From NCBI RefSeq assembly GCF_024172125.1, contig NZ_JAMZEA010000008.1:535131-599130 (forward strand): DNA of 64,000 nucleotides, in the 5' to 3' direction. Positions 40,305-48,178 of this stretch are shown piece by piece. Each line of letters starts with the position of its first letter. Position 1 is the stretch's first letter. Source of the stretch: Actinomadura rupiterrae. Its GTDB lineage: Bacteria; Actinomycetota; Actinomycetes; Streptosporangiales; Streptosporangiaceae. Made by a program: the position numbers and the translations under genes. The notes beneath the pieces are model-generated. The model was not told where the DNA came from and did no database searches. It saw only the letters and a list, made by a program, of their open reading frames with translations.

Positions 40305-40308
40305 CTAG
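40126..40308. mobile_element. Putative 183-bp MITE with CTAG target site
   Basis: Both ends carry CTAG followed by an imperfect inverted repeat of about 20 bp: left CTAGGGCCTGTTTCGAAGT, right (reverse complement) CTAGGCCGTGTTTACGCAGT, about 16 matches with one gap. The interior has no ORF and one strong hairpin (GGTGCCGC 40180-40187 with GCGGCACC 40202-40209). The ends and the CTAG/TA target resemble IS5-type actinobacterial elements, which suggests a non-autonomous derivative. The right CTAG supplies the stop codon of the adjacent secreted-protein gene. Confidence 0.5.
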
Positions 40309-40547
40309 TCGCGCAGGACGCAGGTGGCCAGCTTGTGGTCGTAGTGCATGCCTTTCGGGCAGCGCGCCACCTTCAGGGGCACGCAGCGTCGTAGGTGGAG
40401 GTTCCACACCTTGTGGGGCGGGCAGAGGTGGGGCCGCATGGTCGCCTGGGTTCGTCCGTCAGGCGTGCCCGGGGCGGCCGCAGATGCCGGAGTCAGGGCG
40501 ATGCCGCTGGCCAGCAGGGCCGCCGAGAGTGTTGTGGTGATGCGCAC
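40305..40547 (-). CDS. Small secreted cysteine-containing protein
   Basis: The 80-residue precursor starts at GTG 40547 behind AAGGAGAACCC. It has a signal peptide (RITTTLSAALLASGIALTPASAAA). The mature part is about 55 residues with four Cys in a C-P-x(14)-C, C-P-x(11)-C rhythm (HLCPPHKVWNLHLRRCVPLK, ARCPKGMHYDHKLATCVLRD), reminiscent of a chitin-binding-like two-disulfide repeat. The family is not recognised. Its TAG stop is the terminal CTAG of the MITE-like element, so the 3' end may have been altered by insertion. Confidence 0.72.
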   Translation of the reverse strand: MRITTTLSAALLASGIALTPASAAAPGTPDGRTQATMRPHLCPPHKVWNLHLRRCVPLKVARCPKGMHYDHKLATCVLRD

Positions 40548-40762
40548 GGGTTCTCCTTCTCGCGAGGATGACCGCTGCACCGATGACTCTACGCACGTTC
40601 CGGCTACCTTGAGTGAGGGGTTTTGGGTGTCCAGATGGCCACCCCTCGCTGTTGGGCCGGCGATCATGGGCCGGGGGTCGGGATGGTGCGTCCAACCGGA
40701 AACGAGGCCGCGGGGCGGAGCGCATCGTGCCCGGTCCGGGCGCCTTCGAGCGGGGAGGACGC

Positions 40763-41197
40763 ATGGACGAGCGGAATGCCGCCCGGCAGGAGCTGGTCGC
40801 CGAACTGGAGGCGGCCGAGCGCGAGTTCTGGAAGACGTTCTCGGGTGTGGTGCGGCGGTGGGTGCTGTTTCCGCAGGTTCCGGCGGCGCGCGGGCCGCGG
40901 CTTCATTCCGGTGGGATCGGCCTGCTCGTGTGGACGTTGCATGCCGCCTTGCTCAGCACCGGCGTGGTGCTCAGCCTGGCCTCCACCGGCGGCGTCCGCG
41001 GCCTGGGGTTGAGCCTGGTCGTCGGCTCCCTGTTCGGAGTGGGCGCGGTCGCCGCGCAGGTGTGGAGCGTGGCGTACCAGAAGGAGCAGGCGTTGTTGCA
41101 GAGAGCCCTGGGGGACGTCGCGTACGAGGACGTCCTTGTGCAAGGCGCTCGGATCCAGGAGCTGGCGGCGCAGGTCAAGGCCCTGGAGCAGGGCTGA
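40763..41197 (+). CDS. Small membrane protein with flanking coiled coils
   Basis: The 144-residue protein starts at ATG 40763 after GGGGAGGACGC. It has a charged helix (QELVAELEAAEREFWKTFSG), two transmembrane segments (GLLVWTLHAALLSTGVVLSL and GLSLVVGSLFGVGAVAAQVW) and a helical tail (VQGARIQELAAQVKALEQG). No family is recognised. It lies alone between a secreted protein and a YCII gene. Confidence 0.7.
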   Translation: MDERNAARQELVAELEAAEREFWKTFSGVVRRWVLFPQVPAARGPRLHSGGIGLLVWTLHAALLSTGVVLSLASTGGVRGLGLSLVVGSLFGVGAVAAQVWSVAYQKEQALLQRALGDVAYEDVLVQGARIQELAAQVKALEQG

Positions 41198-41295
41198 TCC
41201 GGCGGGCCGGCGAAAGATTTCCGGGTGGGTGTCCATTTCGGGGGCGGCTGTTCGTGGTTGCGGGGTAAGCGATCCGAACAGCTAGGGAGTGCAGG

Positions 41296-41643
41296 ATGAA
41301 GTACCTGCTTCTGGTCAACACCGCGGCGCCCGGTTCGGCCGAGGAGTATCCGGCGGACGGTCCGACCGTCGAGGAGTTCATGGCGTTCGAGAGGACGGTC
41401 ACCGAGGCGGGCGTCCGGCTCGACGGGCGGGCGCTGGACACCACGAACGCCGTGTCCGTGCACGTCCGGCCGGACGGCGAGCGCGTCGTGGTGCACGGCC
41501 CGTCCGAGAAGGACCGCGAGATCGCGGGCGGCTACTACCTGATCGACGTCCCCGACCTGGACGCCGCGCTCGACTGGGCGGCGCGCTGCCCCGGCGCCAG
41601 GTACGGCAACGTCGAGGTCCGGACGGTCTGGGAGCACGCCTGA
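41296..41643 (+). CDS. YCII/DGPF-domain protein
   Basis: The 115-residue protein has the YCII family shape: MKYLLLVNTAAPGSAEEYPA, a central DGERVVVHGPSEKDREIAGG and YYLIDVPDLDAALDWAARCP. YCII/DGPF proteins are the usual genomic partners of ECF42 sigma factors, but none is adjacent; the nearest starts at base 2. The catalytic His/Asp pair of YciI is not obvious. A strong hairpin follows. Confidence 0.88.
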   Translation: MKYLLLVNTAAPGSAEEYPADGPTVEEFMAFERTVTEAGVRLDGRALDTTNAVSVHVRPDGERVVVHGPSEKDREIAGGYYLIDVPDLDAALDWAARCPGARYGNVEVRTVWEHA

Positions 41644-41655
41644 CCCGAACGAAGG

Positions 41656-41693
41656 ACGGACGCGGCCCCGAGACTCGCTCGGGTCGCGTCCGT
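41656..41693. terminator. Strong terminator hairpin after the YCII gene
   Basis: ACGGACGCG (41656-41664) pairs with CGCGTCCGT (41685-41693). Inside, CCCGAG pairs with CTCGGG around a 5-nt loop. It lies 12 bp after the stop. Confidence 0.85.
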
Positions 41694-41790
41694 TCGGCGT
41701 TCGGGCTGGGCATTCCGTTCGGCGCTCGGGCCGGGTGTTGCGTTCGGCGCTCGGGCCGGGGGTTGTGTTCGGCGTTCGGGGCGGGGGTTG
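41691..41790. repeat. Four tandem 25-bp repeats between convergent genes
   Basis: Units at 41691-41715, 41716-41740, 41741-41765 and 41766-41790 begin (C/T)GTTCGGCG(T/C)TCGGG and differ by a few bases. They fill the space between the YCII terminator and the end of the MarR-like gene. This is a minisatellite that may vary between strains. Confidence 0.85.
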
Positions 41791-41795
41791 CGTGC

Positions 41796-42527
41796 TCAGT
41801 CGTCCTCGGGGGTGGGGGTGGGCTTGCTGTAGAGGATCTCGCGGCTCTGCTCGGCGGCGCGGAGGAGGCTTTCGGTGACGAAGTCGAGGAAGCGGGCGAC
41901 GCTCTCCAGGCGGTCGCCGGCCGGGGTGCCGCGGCCGAGGACGCCGACGCCCTCGCGCGCGGCGGCCACCGTGTCGTCGTTGGCCTTGGCGCTGCGGACC
42001 ATCGACCGGTACCAGAGGTCGTCGTCGACGAAGTAGCGCTCGCGGCGGCCCTGGTCGCGGTCGCGGTTGATGAGGTCCATCTCGGACAGGAACGTGGTCG
42101 CCTTCGACACCGACGCGGGGCTGACCTGGAGGAGCCGGGCCAGCTCGCCCGCGGTGAGGCTGCCGGAGTCGGTGCAGTACAGGCAGGCGAGGACGCGGGC
42201 CATCATCTTCGGCAGGCCCGACATGATGAAGACCGTGGTGAGCTTCTCCTGGAAGGCGAGGACGGCCTCGGGGTCGCGCCCGTGCGGCTGCGGGGACGCC
42301 GCCGGGCCCTGCGCGGAGGCCGTCCGGCGGCGGTTCGTGCGCTGCTGGGTGGCGTGCTGGGCGAGGTCGGCGCGGTAGCCGGCCGGGCCGCCGTTGCGCA
42401 TGACCTCGCGCGTGATCGTCGAGGTGGGCCGGTCGAGGCGCCGCGCGATCTCGGCGTAGGCCAGGCCGTCGGCCAGTCCTGCCGCGATCTGCTGGCGGTC
42501 CTGCTGGGTGAGCCTGCCTCCCGGCAT
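41796..42527 (-). CDS. GbsR/MarR-type regulator with N-terminal IS30-like HTH
   Basis: The 243-residue protein has two DNA-binding modules. Residues 1-50 resemble the HTH of IS30 transposases (RLTQQDRQQIAAGLADGLAY, then AEIARRLDRPTSTITREVMR). Residues 95-200 form a GbsR/MarR winged helix (LARLLQVSPASVSKATTFLS). ATG 42527 is chosen because the HTH starts there. Seven GCAAC/GTTGC half-sites fill the divergent spacer to the DUF4097 gene, its probable target. Confidence 0.9.
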   Translation of the reverse strand: MPGGRLTQQDRQQIAAGLADGLAYAEIARRLDRPTSTITREVMRNGGPAGYRADLAQHATQQRTNRRRTASAQGPAASPQPHGRDPEAVLAFQEKLTTVFIMSGLPKMMARVLACLYCTDSGSLTAGELARLLQVSPASVSKATTFLSEMDLINRDRDQGRRERYFVDDDLWYRSMVRSAKANDDTVAAAREGVGVLGRGTPAGDRLESVARFLDFVTESLLRAAEQSREILYSKPTPTPEDD

Positions 42528-42586
42528 CGCACTCTCCTCGCTGCTGCTGCGTCCTGATACCGCCAGCATAGCGTTCACCGGCACCG

Positions 42587-42711
42587 TAACGCAACGAGTT
42601 GCGGGACGCGTGTTGCGTTATACGGCAAGCCGTTGCAATGATTTTCGTGTCTTGACCTGGAAAAACAAGGTCTCGTCGCAACGTTGATGTTGCGTAGATC
42701 GTGAAAGCAAC
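42587..42711. promoter_or_regulatory. Cluster of seven GCAAC/GTTGC half-sites
   Basis: Half-sites start at 42591, 42598, 42612, 42632, 42678, 42689 and 42707. Perfect dyads include GCAAC-GA-GTTGC (42591-42602), TAACGCAAC/GTTGCGTTA (42587-42620) and GCAAC-N6-GTTGC (42678-42693). This is probably the operator array of the MarR-like protein. Confidence 0.75.
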
Positions 42712-42769
42712 GTAGCGTTTGCGGTGTCGGAAAGAGAGCGGCAAGCGCCGCGGACTCAAGGAGCACACG

Positions 42770-43432
42770 ATGCAGAAGTTCGACACCACCGCCCCGATCG
42801 CCGCCGTCGTGACCGTCCCCGCCGGGCGCGTCCACTTCGTCGCCGCCGACCGCGCCGACGCGACCGTCGAGGTCCTCCCGGTGGACGCGGGCAAGGGCCG
42901 GGACGTGAAGGCCGCCGAGCAGGTCGCGGTGGCGTACGCGGACGGCGTCCTGAAGATCGAGTCCGCGGCGAAGAGCTCGGCGTTCGGGTCGTCCGGGGCG
43001 GTCGCGGTGACCGTCCACCTGCCTGCCGGGTCCCGCGTCGAGGGCAAGGCGGAGGCCGCCGAGCTGGTGACCGAGGGCCCGCTGGGCGAGGTGGCCTTCG
43101 AGGGCGCCTACAAGCACATCACGGTGGACCAGGCCGCCGGCCTGCGCCTCAAGGCGACGGACGGCGACATCGAGATCGGCCGCCTGAACGGCCCGGCGGA
43201 GATCGCCACGGCCCGCGGCGACATCCGGATCGCCGAGGCGGTGGCGGGGACGGTCGTCCTGCGCACCCAGTCCGGCAGCATCTCGGTGACCGCGGCGCAC
43301 GGCGCCTCGGCCTCCCTCGACGCCGAGACCCCCAACGGCCGGATCAGCAACGCGCTCAAGAACGACGGCACCCCCGGCCTGGAGATCAAGGCGACCACCT
43401 CCAACGGCGACATCACCGCCCGCAGCCTCTGA
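42770..43432 (+). CDS. DUF4097-family beta-helix protein
   Basis: The 220-residue protein has the DUF4097 pattern of repeating short beta strands with alternating Gly/Asp/Asn turns (LKATDGDIEIGRLNGPAEIA, TARGDIRIAEAVAGTVVLRT, QSGSISVT, NGRISNAL, NGDITARSL). It has no signal peptide or membrane segment and so is cytoplasmic, unlike many family members. AAGGAG precedes ATG 42770. It is controlled, presumably, by the divergent MarR-like regulator. Function is unknown. Confidence 0.88.
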   Translation: MQKFDTTAPIAAVVTVPAGRVHFVAADRADATVEVLPVDAGKGRDVKAAEQVAVAYADGVLKIESAAKSSAFGSSGAVAVTVHLPAGSRVEGKAEAAELVTEGPLGEVAFEGAYKHITVDQAAGLRLKATDGDIEIGRLNGPAEIATARGDIRIAEAVAGTVVLRTQSGSISVTAAHGASASLDAETPNGRISNALKNDGTPGLEIKATTSNGDITARSL

Positions 43433-43472
43433 CGCCGCATGGCGATGCAGCCTCCCTGCAACGAACAGCGGA

Positions 43473-43506
43473 ACGGCCCCGGCAGACGAAAGTCCGCCGG
43501 GGCCGT
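43473..43506 (+). terminator. Terminator hairpin with GAAA tetraloop
   Basis: ACGGCCCCGGC and GCCGGGGCCGT form an 11-bp stem continued, past an A-C mismatch, by GAC-GAAA-GTC. It lies 41 bp after the DUF4097 stop and is followed by a pyrimidine-rich stretch. Confidence 0.88.
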
Positions 43507-43609
43507 CCCTGTTCTCTCCTGCCGACGCCGCGACGGAGGGGCGCTCCCCTGCCGGCCTACGACGCTCGCGTCAGCGTCCGCTCAAGCGGCCAACCGCCTG
43601 CTCAAGCGG

Positions 43610-44035
43610 CTACTTGACCGTGACCACGACCGAGTTGGTCTTGTAGGTCTGGCCCCACTTGCCGTGGTGCTTGAACTGGACGGTGCCGCGGAAGGCGTGC
43701 TTGCCCTTGGCCTGGTTGCCGAAGTTGAAGGCGATCGAGTAGATCTCCGCCTTCGCCTTGCGGTCCCAGTGGCCGACCGTCGTGCACTTGACCGTCGCGA
43801 ACTTGCCGGGCTTGCCGGTCGCCTCCTGGAGGCAGAACTTCGCGCCGGTCAGGTGCTCGTGCGCCGAGTCGGTCGCCGCGGCCAGCTTGAAGCCGACGGT
43901 CCCGTGCCGGTGCACGGTCTTGTGGTTGGCGTGCAGGTCGAAGCTCGCCTTGGCCGAGGCCATCCCGGCGGTGCCCAGCGTGACCGCCCCGGCGGTCGCG
44001 ATGACGCCCGTGGCGAGGATGAGCTTGCGTCGCAT
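43610..44035 (-). CDS. Secreted small beta-sandwich-like protein
   Basis: The 141-residue precursor has a signal peptide (MRRKLILATGVIATAGAVTL, cleavage near MASA-KAS). A basic, His- and Lys-rich mature domain follows with two Cys (AKFCLQEATGKPG, TVKCTTVGHWDRKAKAE) that probably form a disulfide. It ends in beta-like VQFKHHGKWGQTYKTNSVVV. No family is recognised. It is followed by the separate secreted DUF11-like gene in the same orientation. Confidence 0.75.
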   Translation of the reverse strand: MRRKLILATGVIATAGAVTLGTAGMASAKASFDLHANHKTVHRHGTVGFKLAAATDSAHEHLTGAKFCLQEATGKPGKFATVKCTTVGHWDRKAKAEIYSIAFNFGNQAKGKHAFRGTVQFKHHGKWGQTYKTNSVVVTVK

Positions 44036-44155
44036 CTGTAACTCCCGTTCCTTGGTGGACGAAGCGTAAGACGCGTCACTTAAGCAAAAGGTTAAGGAAC
44101 AGATCGTGTGATCTGGGCCACTCCCCGGTGTCCCTCGCGCGACGGGACCGAGCCG

Positions 44156-45412
44156 TCATTTCACGTGTTTCGGCACCACGTCGGTGTCGGTGTGGTGGCT
44201 CTCGGTCGGCTTCGGAGCCGGGGTCGGCGGCGGCGGGACGGGACGCCTGTCCCACACGACGACGTTCGGCATCCGGCCGACGCTGCGCGCGGTGACGGTG
44301 AAGGTGATCTTCGCCGTGTCGCCGGGTGCGAGGCGTCCCGTCCAGACCAGGTAGGGCTCGCGGTAGGCGACCCGGCCCTTGGTCGCGTGCGCGTCGTGGT
44401 TGTAGTCGCCGTGCTTGAGCACCTTGCTCATGTCGTCGGTGAAGTGGGCGAGCATGGTCGTCCCGCCGACGTTCTGGGCGGTGATCGTGTACCGGACGGT
44501 GTCGCCGACGCGCACGTACCGCTTGTCCACAGACTTGTGGACGACGAGTTCGCCCGGCGCCGGGTTCGGCGACATTCCGGTGCACTGCGCCCGGACGTCC
44601 CCGAGGACGACCTTCGCGATCGGACCGCGGTAGAGGACGCCGCGAGCGCCGTTCAGCGTGCCCTCGATGTCGAACACGACGCGCGCCTCGGCGGCCGTGT
44701 CCGGCGTCGTCTTCTGGACGCGCGTCATCGTGACCTTCAGCGTGCCGGTCGTGACGTCCGGGTAGCCGAGCTGCGCGCCGGTGACGTCGACCGAGTTCTC
44801 GCCGTCGGCGAGCAGCCGTTCCGCGAACGTCGGCGCGGTCACGTAGTTCTGGACCTGCGGGGCGTGCGGCGGCTCGCACTGCGCGTAGGTGTGCACGGCC
44901 GCGACGTCCAGGACCTGCGGGGCGCCCGGCTTGAGCGACATGGCGAACACGTTGGGGTCGCTGGTCGCGTCCCAGGCGCCGACCGCGGTGTTCCCGGACG
45001 TGCTGCCGGACGGGTTCGCGATCGTGACCAGCGACTTCACGCCGTCCGGGTCGTGGGCGTAGTCGGCCTGGTCGCGCTCGGTGGCGTCGCCGGTCGTGGC
45101 CGTGCCGAGGCGTCCGGTGAACGCGGGCTGCCCGATCGCCGGGATGCCCGTGACGTCCAGGTTCACTCCGACAGTGGACGAGCGCGGCCCCGCCCGACGC
45201 GCGGACGCGAGTGCCGACCCGGGTGCGGACGCGGGTGCGGAGCCGGTTGCGGATCCGGTCGTGGCGACGGCCAGGCCGATCGTGGCGGCGGCCATCGCGA
45301 TCGCCGCGACGGCCGCGGCCAGCGGCGCGGCGAGCACGGCCGGCAGCGCGGCGAGAGGCGCGGCGACGGCCGCGGCCAGGGCTCGGAGCCGCCGTCGTTG
45401 CGTAGTGATCAT
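44156..45412 (-). CDS. Secreted DUF11-like surface protein
   Basis: The 418-residue precursor has a long Ala-rich signal or anchor segment (residues 8-52) and a Ser/Ala/Pro repeat (SATGSAPASAPGSALASA). A large domain of unknown type (about 75-270) follows, then a DUF11-like immunoglobulin-type domain (about 280-385: VHKSVDKRYVRVGDTVRYTI, TAQNVGG, LAPGDTAKITFTVTA). It ends in a Pro-rich tail with no LPxTG motif, so it is probably secreted or retained by the N-terminal helix. AT or RBS signals are weak around ATG 45412. Confidence 0.8.
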   Translation of the reverse strand: MITTQRRRLRALAAAVAAPLAALPAVLAAPLAAAVAAIAMAAATIGLAVATTGSATGSAPASAPGSALASARRAGPRSSTVGVNLDVTGIPAIGQPAFTGRLGTATTGDATERDQADYAHDPDGVKSLVTIANPSGSTSGNTAVGAWDATSDPNVFAMSLKPGAPQVLDVAAVHTYAQCEPPHAPQVQNYVTAPTFAERLLADGENSVDVTGAQLGYPDVTTGTLKVTMTRVQKTTPDTAAEARVVFDIEGTLNGARGVLYRGPIAKVVLGDVRAQCTGMSPNPAPGELVVHKSVDKRYVRVGDTVRYTITAQNVGGTTMLAHFTDDMSKVLKHGDYNHDAHATKGRVAYREPYLVWTGRLAPGDTAKITFTVTARSVGRMPNVVVWDRRPVPPPPTPAPKPTESHHTDTDVVPKHVK

Positions 45413-45528
45413 GCAAGCATGAGTTCATGCCGTGGCGCGGTCCGACCTGCGGATACGCCGTTGGCGGGCGGAGCTGTCCCCGCAGTTGGCGAAGGATCTA
45501 CCCGAGTGGCGCACGTCACACGGCGGTC

Positions 45529-45555
45529 TGTCACGGATCGGGCGGGCCGCTTGTC
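45529..45555 (+). promoter_or_regulatory. Candidate ECF41-dependent promoter (second copy)
   Basis: TGTCACG (45529-45535), 16 nt, then TGTC (45552-45555). It has the same architecture as the site at 949-975 and the same genomic position, before an oxidoreductase gene followed by an ECF41 sigma gene. It ends 43 bp before the start codon. Confidence 0.6.
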
Positions 45556-45598
45556 CCATGGGCGTCGAAAAGGGATCGTCCTCAAGGAGATGGGGAAG

Positions 45599-46747
45599 AT
45601 GCGCAAGAGCATCGTCGTCGTGGGCGCCGGCTACACCGGGATGTTGAGCGCCGTCCGGATCGCGCACGGGACGCGCCGCGACCGGGACGTCACCGTCACG
45701 CTGGTCAACCCGTCCGAGCGGTTCGTGGAGCGGCTGCGCACGCACCAGACCGCGTCCGGGCAGGAGCTGGCCGTCCGTCGCATCCCGGACCTGCTGGACG
45801 GTTCGGGCGTCGTGTTCCGCCAGGGCAGCGTGACCGAAATCGACACCACCCGGCGCCGCGTCGTCATCGACGGAACGGACGGGCTCGCCTACGACGTGCT
45901 CGTCATCGCGCTCGGGAGCAGGGCCGACACCTCGCTCGTGCCCGGATCGGCCGATCACGCGTTCACGCTGGACGAGCCCGGACGGCTCGCGGCGCGGCTC
46001 GCCGAAACGGACGTCCGGAACGTGACCGTCAGCGGCGGCGGCCTGACCGGTGTCGAGGCGGCGACCGAGATCGCGGAGACCCGTCCCGACCTCAAGGTCA
46101 CGCTGGTCAGCCGCGGCGAGCCCGCCGCGATGATGGGCCCGCGGGCGCGCGCGCACATGGCGAAGGCGTTCGAGCGGCTCGGCGTGACCGTGCGGGTCGG
46201 CGAGGCCGTCACGAAGGTCCTCCCGGACGGCGTGGAACTCGCGGACGGCACGATCGTCAACTCGGACGCCACCCTGTGGACGAGCGGCGTCCGCGTCCCC
46301 GACCTCGCGACGGCCGCGGGCATCACGACCGACCGCAGCGGACGCGTCGTCGTGGACGCGGAACTCCGCTCGGTGTCCCACCCCGACGTGTTCGCGGTCG
46401 GCGACGCGGCCGCTGCGAAGCAGGCGTGGGGCGAGATCCACGGGACCTGCCAGAGCGGCATGCCGACCGCTGCGCACGCGGCCGACAACATCGTCCGGAT
46501 GCTGCGCGGGCGCGCGCTCAAGCCGTTCCGGTTCGGCTACTTCCACCAGCCGGTCAGCCTCGGCCGCCGCGACGCCGTCATCCAGTTCACGCACGCGGAC
46601 GACACGCCGCGCCGCTTCGCGCTCACCGGGCGCGCCGCCGTCCTCTACAAGGAGGCCGTCAGCAGCAGCCCCATCCCGTTCTTCCGGATGAGCAGGCGCT
46701 TCAATGTGTACCCGTACCTCTCCAAGGGTGGCCGTACCACCCGGTGA
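45599..46747 (+). CDS. NADH dehydrogenase-like FAD oxidoreductase (ECF41 partner)
   Basis: The 382-residue two-dinucleotide-binding flavoprotein has FAD motif IVVVGAGYTGMLSAVRIAHG, NAD motif VTVSGGGLTGVEAATEIAET and the C-terminal FAD motif HPDVFAVGDAAAAKQA. This is the type II NADH dehydrogenase/pyridine nucleotide-disulfide fold without redox-active cysteines. I chose the ATG at 45599, nine bases after AAGGAG; an ATG at 45590 abuts the ribosome site. It precedes the second ECF41 sigma gene, matching the oxidoreductase class of ECF41 partners. Confidence 0.92.
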   Translation: MRKSIVVVGAGYTGMLSAVRIAHGTRRDRDVTVTLVNPSERFVERLRTHQTASGQELAVRRIPDLLDGSGVVFRQGSVTEIDTTRRRVVIDGTDGLAYDVLVIALGSRADTSLVPGSADHAFTLDEPGRLAARLAETDVRNVTVSGGGLTGVEAATEIAETRPDLKVTLVSRGEPAAMMGPRARAHMAKAFERLGVTVRVGEAVTKVLPDGVELADGTIVNSDATLWTSGVRVPDLATAAGITTDRSGRVVVDAELRSVSHPDVFAVGDAAAAKQAWGEIHGTCQSGMPTAAHAADNIVRMLRGRALKPFRFGYFHQPVSLGRRDAVIQFTHADDTPRRFALTGRAAVLYKEAVSSSPIPFFRMSRRFNVYPYLSKGGRTTR

Positions 46748-46763
46748 AGGAAGGCGGCCCGTG

Positions 46764-47639
46764 ATGACGAGCACCGGCACGGCAGAGGACCCGTTCACCG
46801 CGCACCGGCGTTTGCTGTTCGGGACCGCCTACCAGCTGCTCGGCAGCGTCGCCGACGCCGAGGACGTCCTCCAGGACGCGTGGATCGCGTGGAACAAGGC
46901 CGACCGCACAGGCGTCGAGAACCCGCGCGCCTACCTCGTCCGGACGGTCACCAACCTCTCCATCAACCGGCTGACGTCCGCCCGTGCGACGCGCGAGAGC
47001 TACGTCGGGCCCTGGCTCCCCGAACCGCTGCTGACCGCGCCCGACAGCGCCGCCGAGGAGGCCGAGGTGGCCGACACCGTCTCGACCGCGATGCTGGTCG
47101 TGCTGGAAACGCTGTCGCCGATCGAGCGCGCGGTGTTCGTCCTGCGCGAGGTGTTCGGCTTCTCGTATGCGGAGATCGCCGGTTTCGTGGAGCGGCCCGA
47201 GCCGTCCGTCCGGCAGGTCGCGCACCGCGCGCGGGAGCACGTGCAGGCCCGGCGCCCCCGGTTCGACGACGATCCGGAACGCCGCCGAGCGCTCACCGAG
47301 CGCTTCATGGCCGCGGCGTCCGGCGGCGACATCAACGCCGTCATGGAACTGCTCGCCCCCGACGTGACCTGCTGGTCGGACGGCGGCGGCAAGGTCACCG
47401 CGGCGCGGCGCCCGCTGCACGGCCCGGACCACGTCGCGCGCTGGCTGCTCGGCACGCTCGCCAAGCCGGAGTCGGTCGGCGTCGTCCTGGAGGCGAGGAC
47501 GGTGAACGGCGAGCTGGCGGTGGTCGCGGTCATCGGCGGGCAGCCGATCGGGGTCGTCACCTACGACCTGCTCGACGGCCGCATCCAGAACCTGCGCTTC
47601 CAGGTGAACCCCGACAAACTGGCGGGCCTGCGAGGATGA
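46764..47639 (+). CDS. ECF41-family sigma factor with SnoaL-like C-terminal domain
   Basis: The 291-residue sigma factor has region 2 (LLFGTAYQLLGSVADAEDVL), WLPEPLL, region 4 (LSPIERAVFVLREVFGFSYA) and the NTF2-like extension. Both ECF41 signature motifs are intact: DGGGK (SDGGGKVTAA) and NPDKL at the end. GTG 46761 or ATG 46764 may start it; GAAGGAAGG lies upstream. It overlaps the downstream P-loop kinase gene by 4 bp (ATGA). It is paralogous to the protein at 1942-3000 but lacks the repeat tail. Confidence 0.94.
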   Translation: MTSTGTAEDPFTAHRRLLFGTAYQLLGSVADAEDVLQDAWIAWNKADRTGVENPRAYLVRTVTNLSINRLTSARATRESYVGPWLPEPLLTAPDSAAEEAEVADTVSTAMLVVLETLSPIERAVFVLREVFGFSYAEIAGFVERPEPSVRQVAHRAREHVQARRPRFDDDPERRRALTERFMAAASGGDINAVMELLAPDVTCWSDGGGKVTAARRPLHGPDHVARWLLGTLAKPESVGVVLEARTVNGELAVVAVIGGQPIGVVTYDLLDGRIQNLRFQVNPDKLAGLRG

Positions 47640-48178
47640 GCCGGATGGGGAACGTGATCATCCTGGCCGGGCCGCCCGGCGCCGGGAAGACGACCGTGGC
47701 CGGGCTGCTCGCCGGACGGTTCGAGCGCAGCGTCCACCTGCACACCGACGACTTCTGGGCCTACATCAAACGCGGAATCATCCCGCCGTATCTGCCCGAG
47801 TCGCACGAGCAGAACGAGACCGTGATGGGCGTCGTCGCGGGCGCGGCCTTCGGCTACGCGGCGGGCGGCTACACCGTGATCTGCGACGGCGTGATGGGCC
47901 CGTGGTTCCTGCACAAGTTCGAGGAACGCGCGCAACCGTTCCACTACGTGATCCTGCGTCCGGACGCCGCGACCGCGCTCGCCCGCGCGACCGGGCGGGA
48001 CCCGGATCGGCACCTCACCGATCCGGGTCCCATCGCGGACATGCACGCCCAGTTCGTGGCGCAGGACGGCTACGACCGGTACGTCCTCGACTCGTCCGTG
48101 CTCACCCCGGACGAGACCGCCGACGCCGTGTCGGACGGGATCCGGGACGGCGCGTACCTCTTCAAGCGGCCCCGCTGA
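47636..48178 (+). CDS. P-loop kinase-like protein (AAA/zeta-toxin-like)
   Basis: The 180-residue protein has Walker A AGPPGAGKTTVAGLLAGRF and a DDFW motif (HLHTDDFWAYIKRG) like small-molecule kinases of the shikimate/chloramphenicol phosphotransferase group. A lid-like segment RATGRDPDRHLTDPGPI also matches. It should phosphorylate a small molecule with ATP. It is translationally coupled to the ECF41 sigma gene, which is not a standard partner. The last 17 bp overlap the convergent SDR gene. Confidence 0.85.
   Translation: MSRMGNVIILAGPPGAGKTTVAGLLAGRFERSVHLHTDDFWAYIKRGIIPPYLPESHEQNETVMGVVAGAAFGYAAGGYTVICDGVMGPWFLHKFEERAQPFHYVILRPDAATALARATGRDPDRHLTDPGPIADMHAQFVAQDGYDRYVLDSSVLTPDETADAVSDGIRDGAYLFKRPR

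Noticed and set aside
41691..41790. A CRISPR array or attachment-site cluster
   Set aside because: The 25-bp units are directly tandem with no unique spacers, and no integrase or tRNA gene is nearby.
42400..42527. An IS30-family transposase remnant
   Set aside because: Only the HTH is IS30-like; it is fused in frame to an intact MarR-type domain and lacks the DDE catalytic part and terminal repeats.
44108..46747. An 879-codon open frame covering the DUF11-like gene region and the FAD oxidoreductase
   Set aside because: The first 497 codons lie antisense to the secreted DUF11-like gene and have no domain. The real protein begins at 45599 after AAGGAG.
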